Assembly: GCF_021390395.1 (NCBI RefSeq)
Contig: NZ_JAJUWT010000005.1
Coordinates: forward strand, 186,001-250,000
Length of the DNA: 64,000 nt
Direction: 5' to 3'
DNA from: Saccharothrix sp. S26
Lineage (GTDB): Bacteria; Actinomycetota; Actinomycetes; Mycobacteriales; Pseudonocardiaceae
The translations under genes and the position numbers were made by a program. This document shows positions 30,059 through 61,424 of the stretch, piece after piece (position 1 is the stretch's first letter; the number at the start of each line of letters is the position of its first letter). A model generated the notes under the pieces. That model saw only the letters and a program-made list of their open reading frames with translations. It ran no database searches and had not been told where the DNA came from.

Positions 30059-30223
30059 GGCACTTCCCGTCGCGGTGACCTGATTAACGGTGAATTTCCT
30101 CGGGAATCCGGAGCCCGGCTTCGCCGGACTTCTTCAGATTTTTGATTCCCTGCCGTGCGACCAACATAGTCGGCGCCCGGCGGCGCGCTCAACGGTCCGC
30201 GCCCCGATTGCCTGAACTTGCAG

Positions 30224-30243
30224 GCGCCCCGCGCGGGGGGCGC
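30224..30243 (-). terminator. GC hairpin directly after the mbtH stop
   Basis: GCGCCCC (30224-30230) pairs with GGGGCGC (30237-30243), touching the stop codon of the MbtH gene. It could end the NRPS transcript, or only reduce read-through into the PKS operon, which lies in the same direction about 185 bp on. Confidence 0.5.
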
Positions 30244-30458
30244 TCACGCGCCGGATTCGGCCATCGCCGCGACGAGGCTCTTGGGCCGCATGTCGGTCCA
30301 GTTCTCCTCGACGTGGCGCAGGCAGGCCTCGCGGCTGTCCGGGCCCAGGGTGGTGGTCCAGCCGTCGGGGACCCGGGCGAACGCGGGCCACAGGGAGTGC
30401 TGGCCCTCGTCGTTGACCAGCACGAGGTAGCTCAGGTCGTCGTTCTCGAAGGGGTTCG

Positions 30459-30462
<4 letters not shown>
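30244..30462 (-). CDS. MbtH-like protein (canonical)
   Basis: MbtH-family partner of NRPS adenylation domains, 72 residues. The family signature is complete: [23 protein letters not shown], then the L-x6-WTD-x-RP block [14 protein letters not shown]. Such proteins bind A domains and are often needed for their folding or activity. The GTG start overlaps the stop of the large NRPS gene by GTGA, so it is made together with it. Confidence 0.96.
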
Positions 30463-54322
<23,860 letters not shown>

Positions 54323-54627
54323 GTCGTGGTCCTCGCTCTGCGGCGGCTGGAGGTCCGCCGTGGACTGGTGCGGCGGGAAGCGGACGCCACAGTCTTGGAC
54401 CGCCGAAAAGGCGAGGTCAACGCGCCTGCAACATCATGCAGGGACCGCCCGGGACGCCCGGTCCGGTCAAGCCGTCTGCACCATCCTGCAAGGGTTTCCG
54501 GCGGTCGAGGGCAGTTGTTGCAGCGACGGGCCCACGTCGTCCCGCGCCGTCTAGCGTCGTTCGCGCACGACGTCCGTGCATGTCCGTGGCGCGTGTCGGC
54601 GCCATGTTTCTCCCTGAGGAGTGGCGC
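54323..54627. promoter_or_regulatory. Divergent control region of the NRPS and ABC exporter operons with two matched palindromes
   Basis: This 305-bp gap has no gene. It drives the NRPS leftward and the exporter/precursor genes rightward. Two 14-bp elements of the form TGCA-N6-TGCA occur 50 bp apart: TGCAACATCATGCA (54427-54440, extended to CCTGCA/TGCAGG) and TGCACCATCCTGCA (54477-54490). Near-identical spacers and a five-turn spacing make them a candidate operator pair. Which regulator binds is unknown. Confidence 0.6.
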
Positions 54628-55587
54628 GTGGAACCAGCGATCCGAGCCGAAGGGCTCTACAAGAGGTACGGCGACCACGAGGCGCTGCGCGGCGTCGACG
54701 TGACGGTCCCGGCGGGCGAGGTGTTCGGTGTCCTCGGCCCCAACGGGGCGGGCAAGACCACGACCGTGCGCATCCTGTCGACGTTGCTGGTGCCCGACGG
54801 CGGCCAGGCGTTCGTCTCGGGGCACGACGTGGTGCGCGACCCGCGCGCGGTGCGCCGGGCGATCGGCCTCGCGGGCCAGTACGCGGCCGTGGACGAGAAG
54901 CTGACCGGCCGGGAGAACCTGCGGCTGATCGGCACCCTGTACCGGATGGGCAGGCGCACCGCGAAGGCCCGCGCCGACGAGCTGCTGGAGCGCTTCTCCT
55001 TGCGGGACGCGGCGAACCGCGTCGTGAAGACCTACTCCGGCGGGATGCGCCGTCGGCTGGACCTGGCGGTGAGCATCATCGCCGAACCCGCGGTGATGTT
55101 CCTCGACGAGCCGACCACCGGCCTGGACCTGACCAGCCGGCTCGCGCTGTGGGAGATGATCCGCGAGCAGGTGGCCCGCGGCGCGACCGTGCTGCTGACC
55201 ACGCAGTACCTGGAGGAGGCCGACCAGCTCGCCGACCGGATCGCGGTCATCGACGGCGGCCGGGTCATCGCCGAGGGCACCCCCGACGAGCTGAAGGCCA
55301 AGGTCGGCGGCGAACAGCTGGAGGTCACCGTCGCGCACCACCGCGACGTCCCCGCCGTCACCGCGCTGCTGGGCCGGCTGGTCGTCGCCCCGCCGACCAC
55401 CTCCGCCGACGGGCTGACCGTCTCGGTCCCGCTGCACGACGGCTTCGGAGGTGTCGCCGACGCCGCGGCGGCGTTGCGCCCGCTCGGCGCGGCCGTCACC
55501 GACTTCGGCACCCGCCGACCGTCGCTGGACGACGTCTTCCTCGCGCTGACCGGCACGACGGCGACCCCTGAGAGGACGACCCCATGA
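54628..55587 (+). CDS. ABC exporter ATP-binding protein (DrrA-like)
   Basis: Nucleotide-binding subunit of 319 residues in the drug-resistance (DrrA) group. Walker A is GPNGAGKTTT, the signature is YSGGMRRRLDLA, Walker B is PAVMFLDEPTTGLD, and the His switch region has VLLTTQYLEEADQLADR. The C-terminal tail (about 95 residues, ending RRPSLDDVFLALTG) is the usual DrrA extension. GTG at 54628 has GAGGAG six bases upstream. It overlaps the permease by ATGA. Export of, and self-resistance to, the lipopeptide is inferred from position. Confidence 0.94.
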   Translation: MEPAIRAEGLYKRYGDHEALRGVDVTVPAGEVFGVLGPNGAGKTTTVRILSTLLVPDGGQAFVSGHDVVRDPRAVRRAIGLAGQYAAVDEKLTGRENLRLIGTLYRMGRRTAKARADELLERFSLRDAANRVVKTYSGGMRRRLDLAVSIIAEPAVMFLDEPTTGLDLTSRLALWEMIREQVARGATVLLTTQYLEEADQLADRIAVIDGGRVIAEGTPDELKAKVGGEQLEVTVAHHRDVPAVTALLGRLVVAPPTTSADGLTVSVPLHDGFGGVADAAAALRPLGAAVTDFGTRRPSLDDVFLALTGTTATPERTTP

Positions 55588-56420
55588 CCACGATCACCAG
55601 CACGCCCCTGGTCCCCGTCGCCCCGCCCGCCCTGGCCGGTGCCGCGAGCGACACGGCCGCCCTGTTCGCGCGGCACGTGCGCCACATCGCGCGCACACCG
55701 GAGAAGCTGCTCGGCGTCACGCTGATGCCGGTCGCCTACGTGGTGATCTTCGGCGTGCTGTTCGGCGCGGCGATCGCACTGCCCGGCGGCAGCTCGTACG
55801 GCGAGTACCTCATGGCCGGCATCTTCACCCAGACCATGCTGTCCACGGTGTCCAGCACGGCGCTGGGCGTCGCGGACGACCTGGGCAACGGGCTGGTCGA
55901 CCGCTTCCGCTCGTTGCCGATGTCGCAGGGCGCGGTGCTCCTGGCGCGGACGGCGTCGAACCTGGTGCTGTCGCTGGTGTCCATCACGGTCATGGCGCTG
56001 GTCGGCCTGCTGATCGGCTGGCGGGTGTCGGCGGGTGCGGCGGCGGCGCTGGGCGCGGTGGGGCTGCTGCTGCTGTTCGGGTTCGCGATGTCGTGGCTGG
56101 GCGCGTTGATCGGCCTGGTGGTGCGCGGCGCGGAGGCGATCAGCGCGGTGGCGTTCCTGATCGTGATGCCCTTGACGTTCCTGTCCAACGCGTTCATCCC
56201 GCTGAACGGCCTGCCGGCGTGGCTGCGCGCGGTGTGCGAGTGGAACCCGATCAGCTCGGTCGTGGCAGCGTGCCGCGAGTTGTTCGGCAACCCGGCGCCT
56301 GCGGGCGACTCGTTCCCGGCGGCGCACCCGATCCCGATGGCCGTCGCGTTGACGCTGGCCGTGCTGCTGGTCACCGCACCGCTCGCGGTGCGCGCCTACC
56401 GCTCGGCGGTGGCCCGATGA
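55584..56420 (+). CDS. ABC-2-type exporter permease (DrrB-like)
   Basis: Membrane subunit, 278 residues, with six hydrophobic segments and the ABC-2 features VTLMPVAYVVIFGVLFG, GEYLMAGIFTQTMLS and VAFLIVMPLTFLSNAFIPLNGLPAWL. It pairs with the coupled ATP-binding protein to form a DrrAB exporter, probably carrying the peptide product. The N-terminal cytoplasmic stretch contains ALFARHVRHIARTPEKL, a family-typical coupling region. Confidence 0.93.
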   Translation: MTTITSTPLVPVAPPALAGAASDTAALFARHVRHIARTPEKLLGVTLMPVAYVVIFGVLFGAAIALPGGSSYGEYLMAGIFTQTMLSTVSSTALGVADDLGNGLVDRFRSLPMSQGAVLLARTASNLVLSLVSITVMALVGLLIGWRVSAGAAAALGAVGLLLLFGFAMSWLGALIGLVVRGAEAISAVAFLIVMPLTFLSNAFIPLNGLPAWLRAVCEWNPISSVVAACRELFGNPAPAGDSFPAAHPIPMAVALTLAVLLVTAPLAVRAYRSAVAR

Positions 56421-56448
56421 CACCGCGGACACCCACCGGGGCGGGGCG

Positions 56449-57741
56449 ATGGTCGAGCTGAGGCTGGGTCGCGCGCCGGCTGCGCCGCCGTCGTCGCCGT
56501 TGGCGGCGGTCGCGGCGGCGGGCGCGCAGTGGCTGGCCGAGGACGACCCGCGACTGCACGCCCTGCTGGTCGCCGAGCACGGTGAGCGCGAGGAGAACCT
56601 CGTGCTGCGCGCGCCCGGCCCGGCGCCGGACCCGACCGCGACGGCGTGCGGCGCCGTGCTGCCCGCCGACCCGGTGTCCGGTGTGGACGGTGGCCCGGTC
56701 GAGCGGCTGGCCCTGGAGCGGGCGCGGTCGGTGTTCGGCGCCGAGTACGCCGACGTGCGACCGAACTCGGGCGCCGAGGCGCGTTCGCTGGTGCTGGACG
56801 CGGTGCTGGGCCCGGACGAGGTCGTGCTGGACGCGCGACTGGGCACCCGACCCCGCGACGGGCGCGCGCACCGGACCGTGGAGCACCTCCTCGCCGTCGG
56901 CGAGGGGTTCGACCACGACGGCCTGGCCGCCCGCGCGGCGCGGGAGCGGCCGGCGGTGCTGCTGTGCGGCGGCGAGCCGCACCCGCTCACCCCGGACTTC
57001 GCCCGGCTGCGCGCGATCGCCGACGGTGTGGGCGCGCTGCTGGTCGTCGACATCTCCCACGTCGCGGGGCTCGCGGCCACCGGCCTGCTGCCCAGCTCCG
57101 TCGACCACGCCCACGTGACCACGCTCGACGTGGCGACCGGCCTGCCCGGTGCGCGCGGCGGCGTGGTGCTGTGCGGGCGTGACGCGCGGACGCCCGTGCG
57201 CGGCACGCCGCTGGCGGACCTGCTCGCGGCCCGCACCTCCCGGGAGCGGCGGGGCACGCCCGACCTGGCCGTCCTGGCGGGCACGGCGCGGGCGCTGGAC
57301 GTGGTCCGCGGTGACGACTTCCGCGAGGAGGTCCTGCGCACCGCGCTGGGCGCGGCGGAACTGGCCGCGGAGTTCGCGCTGCTCGGCCACCGCGTCGTCA
57401 CCGGCGGCACGGACAACCACGTGGTGTTCGTCGAGCTGCCGGCCGACGTGGGCCCGTACGCGGTGGACGTCCTGCGCGAGGTCAACCTCGTGGTCGACCG
57501 GGTGCCGGGACCGGATCCGGTCATCGCGCTGGACGTGACCTCCGCCGGTCGGCGCGGGTTCGACCGCAGCGAGATGAGGCACGTCGCGCAACTGGCCGAC
57601 GAAGCGCTCAAGGGCGCGCGGACCGGGGACCGGCTCGACCGCTTCACCCGGCTGTCCGTCCGCGACGAGGTGCTGCGCCTGCTCTGGCAGTTCCCCCTGC
57701 CCCGGCACGTCCCGACGACCCGATGGAGGACCCACCCGTGA
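56449..57741 (+). CDS. Serine hydroxymethyltransferase-like protein lacking the PLP lysine
   Basis: Protein of 430 residues clearly related to SHMT: VRPNSGAEARSLVLDAVL aligns with the ANVQPHSGSQAN block, VDISHVAGLAATGLLPS aligns with DMAHVAGLIAAG, and GARGGVVLC with the GPRGG block. Between them the family has TTTTHKTLRGPRGG with the PLP-binding Lys; here the stretch is VTTLDVATGLPGARGG, with Thr230 at the Lys position and Ala for the preceding His. Other substrate-loop residues are also lost. Normal SHMT chemistry is therefore unlikely. It is the gene before sbnA, whose GTG overlaps its stop. A scaffold, a binding protein or an altered activity are all possible. Confidence 0.8.
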   Translation: MVELRLGRAPAAPPSSPLAAVAAAGAQWLAEDDPRLHALLVAEHGEREENLVLRAPGPAPDPTATACGAVLPADPVSGVDGGPVERLALERARSVFGAEYADVRPNSGAEARSLVLDAVLGPDEVVLDARLGTRPRDGRAHRTVEHLLAVGEGFDHDGLAARAARERPAVLLCGGEPHPLTPDFARLRAIADGVGALLVVDISHVAGLAATGLLPSSVDHAHVTTLDVATGLPGARGGVVLCGRDARTPVRGTPLADLLAARTSRERRGTPDLAVLAGTARALDVVRGDDFREEVLRTALGAAELAAEFALLGHRVVTGGTDNHVVFVELPADVGPYAVDVLREVNLVVDRVPGPDPVIALDVTSAGRRGFDRSEMRHVAQLADEALKGARTGDRLDRFTRLSVRDEVLRLLWQFPLPRHVPTTRWRTHP

Positions 57742-58724
57742 GCGGACCGGACCTGCTGCGCCGGCTGGAGGCGATCCGGCGGTCGATGCCGGAGACGCCG
57801 GTGGTCAAGCTGGCCGACGACACCGTCGACCTGCACGCGAAGCTGGAGTTCAGCAACCCCAACGGCAGCTCGAAGGACCGCTCGGCGCTGTGGATCCTCA
57901 AACGCGCCGTCGAGCGGGGCGACGTGACCGAGGGCTCCACGATCGTGGAGTCGTCCTCGGGCAACTTCGCCATCTCCCTCGCCTCCTTCTGCCGCTCGCT
58001 GGGGGTGGACTTCATCCCGGTGCTCGACCCGAACGTGAACGCCTCCACCGAGGCGTACCTGCGGCAGGTGTGCCGGCGGGTGGAGAAGGTCACCGAGCGC
58101 GACGCCAGCGGCGGCTTCCTGAGCACCCGGTTGGCGCGCGTGCAGCAGCTACGCGGCGAGCTGCCCGACGTGTACTGGCCCAACCAGTACGCCAACACCG
58201 ACGCCGTGCTCGCGCACTACCGGCTCACCGGTGGCGAGATCTGCCGCGCGTTCCGGTCGGTCGACCACGTCTTCGTCGGCACGAGCACGGGTGGCACGAT
58301 CGCCGGGCTGTCCCGACGGGTCAAGGAGACGTGGCCGCACGTCCGCGTCGTCGGCGTGGACGCGGAGGGGTCGGCGATCTTCGGCGGCGCGCCGCGCACC
58401 CGGCACATCCCCGGCCTGGGCTCCTCGATCACCCCGCCGCTGTTCGACCACGCGCTGATCGACGACGTCGTGATCGTGCCCGAGCGCGACACCGTGCGCG
58501 GCTGCCACGAGTTGCTGCGGCGGCACGGGCTGTACGCGGGCGGGTCGACCGGGACGGTGTACGCCGCGATCAACCGCTACTTCGCCGACCACACCGGGCC
58601 GCGGCCCACGGTGCTGTTCCTGTGCGCCGACCGCGGCACCGGCTACGCCGACACGATCTACAACCCCCGCTGGGTCGCGGAGGTCTTCGCGGAGCAACCC
58701 GCCGCCGACATGGTGCCCGCCTAA
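57738..58724 (+). CDS. sbnA: SbnA-like N-(2-amino-2-carboxyethyl)-L-glutamate synthase
   Basis: PLP-dependent cysteine-synthase-fold enzyme, 328 residues. By homology to SbnA it joins O-phospho-L-serine and L-glutamate, the first step to L-2,3-diaminopropionate. The PLP Lys is in FSNPNGSSKDRSALWIL, the substrate loop is ESSSGNFAISLASF, and the phosphate loop is GTSTGGTIAGLSR. The GTG at 57738 overlaps the upstream stop by GTGA and has GGAGGA seven bases before it; ATG 57723 is an alternative. With sbnB next, the pair is the standard diaminopropionate route. Confidence 0.92.
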   Translation: MSGPDLLRRLEAIRRSMPETPVVKLADDTVDLHAKLEFSNPNGSSKDRSALWILKRAVERGDVTEGSTIVESSSGNFAISLASFCRSLGVDFIPVLDPNVNASTEAYLRQVCRRVEKVTERDASGGFLSTRLARVQQLRGELPDVYWPNQYANTDAVLAHYRLTGGEICRAFRSVDHVFVGTSTGGTIAGLSRRVKETWPHVRVVGVDAEGSAIFGGAPRTRHIPGLGSSITPPLFDHALIDDVVIVPERDTVRGCHELLRRHGLYAGGSTGTVYAAINRYFADHTGPRPTVLFLCADRGTGYADTIYNPRWVAEVFAEQPAADMVPA

Positions 58725-58806
58725 CGCCACGACGCCTTACCTCGACCTCGGTCCGCCACCGGGCGGGACCGGCCCGTCCCCACCCCTACACACGAAACGG
58801 GACCAC

Positions 58807-59826
58807 ATGCCCGACATCCCACTGCCGTCGCTGCGGATCGTCACCGCCGAAGAGGTCTCCAAGCAGGTCGACGCCGACCGGGAAGGCGTGCTGACCGCGG
58901 TCCGCGACGCCTACCTCGCCCACGACGCGGGCACGACCTCCAATCCGCACAGCAGCTTCCTGCGCTTCCCCGACCGACCACGCGACCGGATCATCGCGCT
59001 GCCCGCCTACCTGGGCGGGCCGCGCGAGGTCGCCGGCATCAAGTGGATCGCGAGCTTCCCCGCCAACACCGCGGTCGGCAAACCGCGGGCTTCGGCCGCG
59101 CTGATCCTCAACGACCTGTCCGACGGCTACCCCTACGCGATCATGGAGTCGTCCATCATCTCCGCCACGCGCACCGCCGCGTCCGCCGTGCTGGGCGCGG
59201 AAGCGCTCGTGGGCGGACGGCGCGCGGGCCGGATCGGCTGGATCGGCACCGGGTTGATCGCCGAACACGTCCGCCGGTTCTTCCGCGACCTGGGTTGGGA
59301 GGTCGGCGGCCACCGGCTGTTCGACCTCGACCCGGCCGCGGCGCGGCGCTTCGGCGCGGCGCTGGAGTCCGACGGCGCGCCGGACGTTGTGGTCGCCGAC
59401 GCGGCCGCGGGCGCGTTCGACGGGTGTGACGTCGTGGTGATCACGACCGTCGCCGGCGAGCCCCACCTGCACGACCCGGCGCTGCTCGCGGGCGCGCCGG
59501 TCGTGCTGCACCTGTCGTTGCGCGACCTGGCCCCGGAGCTGGTGCTGGCGTCGTTCAACGTGACCGACGACGTGGACCACGCGGTCCGCGAGCGCACGTC
59601 GCTGCACCTGGCCGAGCAGCTCACCGGTGGGCGGGACTTCGTCGCCGGGACCATCGGCGACGTGCTGCGCGGGCGCGTCACGCGCGACCCCGGGCGGGCG
59701 GCGGTGTTCTCGCCGTTCGGCTTGGGGGTGTTGGACCTCGCCGTGGGTTCCTGGGTGCACGACCGGGTGGTCGACCAGGGCGGCGGGCAGATGGTGCCGG
59801 ACTTCTTCACGGGAGCGGTGGGCTGA
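58807..59826 (+). CDS. sbnB: SbnB-like dehydrogenase forming 2,3-diaminopropionate
   Basis: NAD-dependent enzyme, 339 residues, of the ornithine cyclodeaminase/mu-crystallin family. SbnB oxidatively cleaves the SbnA product to 2-oxoglutarate and L-2,3-diaminopropionate. Features: SNPHSSFLRFPDRPRDR, the substrate-binding IKWIASFPANTAVGKPRASA, and the dinucleotide motif RIGWIGTGLIAEHV. It is 82 bp after sbnA. Together with an NRPS module that has an acidic A-domain pocket, it suggests a diaminopropionate residue in the peptide. Confidence 0.92.
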   Translation: MPDIPLPSLRIVTAEEVSKQVDADREGVLTAVRDAYLAHDAGTTSNPHSSFLRFPDRPRDRIIALPAYLGGPREVAGIKWIASFPANTAVGKPRASAALILNDLSDGYPYAIMESSIISATRTAASAVLGAEALVGGRRAGRIGWIGTGLIAEHVRRFFRDLGWEVGGHRLFDLDPAAARRFGAALESDGAPDVVVADAAAGAFDGCDVVVITTVAGEPHLHDPALLAGAPVVLHLSLRDLAPELVLASFNVTDDVDHAVRERTSLHLAEQLTGGRDFVAGTIGDVLRGRVTRDPGRAAVFSPFGLGVLDLAVGSWVHDRVVDQGGGQMVPDFFTGAVG

Positions 59827-59827
59827 C

Positions 59828-60013
59828 ATGGACGAGGTCAAGGTGGTCGTCAACGACCTGGGGCAGTACTCGACGTGGCCGGTGCGCCGGCCCAACCCGC
59901 TGGGGTGGCACGACTGCGGTGTGGCCGGCACCCGCGAGGAGTGCCTGGAGCACATCTCGCGGGTGTGGACGGACCTGGCGCCGCTCCCGGCGGGCCTGCG
60001 CGTGCAGGACTGA
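59828..60013 (+). CDS. Short, divergent MbtH-like protein
   Basis: Sixty-one residues, shorter at the N-terminus than the usual 65-72. It keeps VVVNDLGQYSTWP, PLGW and RVWTDLAPLPAGL, matching the N-x-E/L-x-Q-x-S-x-W-P, P-x-G-W and WTD blocks of MbtH proteins, but the glutamate of NDEGQ is Leu and the RP after WTD is AP. It is the last gene of the exporter/diaminopropionate unit. Two different MbtH genes in one cluster suggest division of labour between A domains, or a specialised or degenerate copy. Confidence 0.82.
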   Translation: MDEVKVVVNDLGQYSTWPVRRPNPLGWHDCGVAGTREECLEHISRVWTDLAPLPAGLRVQD

Positions 60014-60050
60014 ACGGCGGCTCACGCGCTCCAGGACCGCGCTGCGCCAC

Positions 60051-60095
60051 AACGAGGAGAGCCACCTCCCGATCGGGGAGGTGGCTCTCCTCGTT
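60051..60095. terminator. 20-bp perfect stem-loop ending the rightward unit
   Basis: The arms 60051-60070 and 60076-60095 are exact complements over 20 bp with a 5-base loop GATCG. It lies between the convergent short mbtH gene and the LuxR-type regulator and should stop transcription from both sides. Just beyond it GCCTGGTGGGCG is repeated at 60101 and 60123. Confidence 0.92.
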
Positions 60096-60134
60096 CCGGC
60101 GCCTGGTGGGCGCTTGGAGGACGCCTGGTGGGCG

Positions 60135-61091
60135 TCAGAGCAGACCGAGCTGGGCGGCCCGCACACCCGCCTGGAAGCGGCTGCGGGCGTCCATGCCGGC
60201 CATCGCGGAGGCGACGTCGTTGCGCACGGTCCGCACGCTGACCCCGATCCGGTTGGCCACCGCGTCGTCGGTCAAGCCCTCGGCGAGCAGCCGCAGGACG
60301 ATCTCGTAGCGCCGGCGCGGTGCGTCGACGGGCGTGCCGGCCACCGCGTCGTGCGCGGGCCGCCCCTGGGTCCACAGGGCGGTGGCGGTGCGGTGCAGGG
60401 GTTCCACGGCCCGTGAACCGCGCAGGACCTCCATGCGCATCTCGCGGTTGACGACCAGCGCCGTCGAGCCGTCCACGATGACGGCGCGGACGCACGAGCC
60501 GGCGGTGGTGCGGGCGGACATGCCGCGCTCGGCGAGCCACCGCGCGTGCGGGACGACGGCGGGTGACATGGTGAACTCGTCGGACCAGACGCAGCGGAAC
60601 TGCGCGCCGCGGCGGTGCACGGCCTCGGCGATCAGCGGCGAGAACTCGTACGAACCCGGCGAGTAGGTCGGGACGACGACGAGGACCTCACGGTTCGCGG
60701 ATGCGGCGAACCGCTCCACGAGGACGGCCAGGTCGTCGAACCCGACGCCCTCGCGGCGGCCCGGGACGACGTCCGAGGCGCGCTCGTGGGCGGCCACGAA
60801 GCGATCGACGGCGGCGGCGCCCGGCACACCGCCGCGCGGGCCGTCCTTGAGCCTGCGGGCCGCCAGGACCGGCAGCGCCAGCCGGGGTTCCACCGCGCGC
60901 ACGGCGCTCGCGTCGTCGGCGGACTCCACCAGGAAGCCCAACGTGCGCAAGTCGCCCATGACCTCCCGGGTGCCGATCTCGTCCCAGCCCAGCTCGCGCA
61001 CGAGGTCGGAGAAGCGCCAGCGGACGCGGCGGAGCATGGTGCGGTAGACGAAGTCGGCCGTTGTGCCGAGCCCCAGTTCGGATGTGATCAT
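60135..61091 (-). CDS. LuxR-type HTH regulator with an N-terminal winged-helix-like/TrmB-like part
   Basis: Regulator of 318 residues. The C-terminal 65 residues form a LuxR-family helix-turn-helix: YEIVLRLLAEGLTDDAVANRIGVSVRTVRNDVASAM. The N-terminal 80 residues resemble a winged helix (ELGLGTTADFVYRTMLRRV, SDLVRELGWD), and the middle has EVLVVVPTYSPGSYEFSPLI and FRCVWSDEF, as in TrmB-like/phospholipase-D-like sensor regions of actinomycete regulators. The start at 61091 has GGAGG six bases upstream. It is next to the cluster and a plausible pathway regulator. Confidence 0.82.
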   Translation of the reverse strand: MITSELGLGTTADFVYRTMLRRVRWRFSDLVRELGWDEIGTREVMGDLRTLGFLVESADDASAVRAVEPRLALPVLAARRLKDGPRGGVPGAAAVDRFVAAHERASDVVPGRREGVGFDDLAVLVERFAASANREVLVVVPTYSPGSYEFSPLIAEAVHRRGAQFRCVWSDEFTMSPAVVPHARWLAERGMSARTTAGSCVRAVIVDGSTALVVNREMRMEVLRGSRAVEPLHRTATALWTQGRPAHDAVAGTPVDAPRRRYEIVLRLLAEGLTDDAVANRIGVSVRTVRNDVASAMAGMDARSRFQAGVRAAQLGLL

Positions 61092-61424
61092 CGCGCGCCT
61101 CCGCTCATGCCCGTGGCGGTAACGGCGCCGGGTGCGGTAACACCCGTCCTGTCTCGCCATGACCCGTCATGTGGACCCCAGGCATCGTGTGCTTACTCCA
61201 GTAAGGGAGAAAGTAACGGAGGTAAGCACGGAACGACAAGGAGTCATCCACACCGGACGATCGACCTGTGACTGCCGGGATCAGCGCCATCCTGCCGGTC
61301 AGCGGAAGTCATGCGTCCTTCGGCGCAGCGCGGGCCGTCGAACCGGGTAGCGGGAACTGGTGCGGACGGAGGCTCAAGTCACGAACAGGTCACGCAACGG
61401 CAAAGCGTATTTACTCGAGAAAAG
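61092..61424. promoter_or_regulatory. Upstream region of the LuxR-type gene with nested palindromes
   Basis: This 333-bp gap carries no convincing gene. At 61192-61205 CTTACT-CC-AGTAAG is a palindrome, nested in a wider pair GTGCTTAC (61189-61196) and GTAAGCAC (61222-61229). The same half-sites recur upstream of the XRE gene, so this may be a shared operator about 100 bp before the regulator start. Confidence 0.5.

Noticed and set aside
57738-59826. SbnA/SbnB genes as part of a staphyloferrin-type siderophore cluster
   Set aside because: No IucA/IucC-type synthetase or siderophore uptake gene is present. The pair lies in a unit with an NRPS exporter and an MbtH, so precursor supply for the peptide fits better.
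60101-60134. GCCTGGTGGGCG direct repeats as an attachment site
   Set aside because: Only two 12-bp copies 22 bp apart at the end of the LuxR-type gene, with no integrase or tRNA; probably a local duplication.
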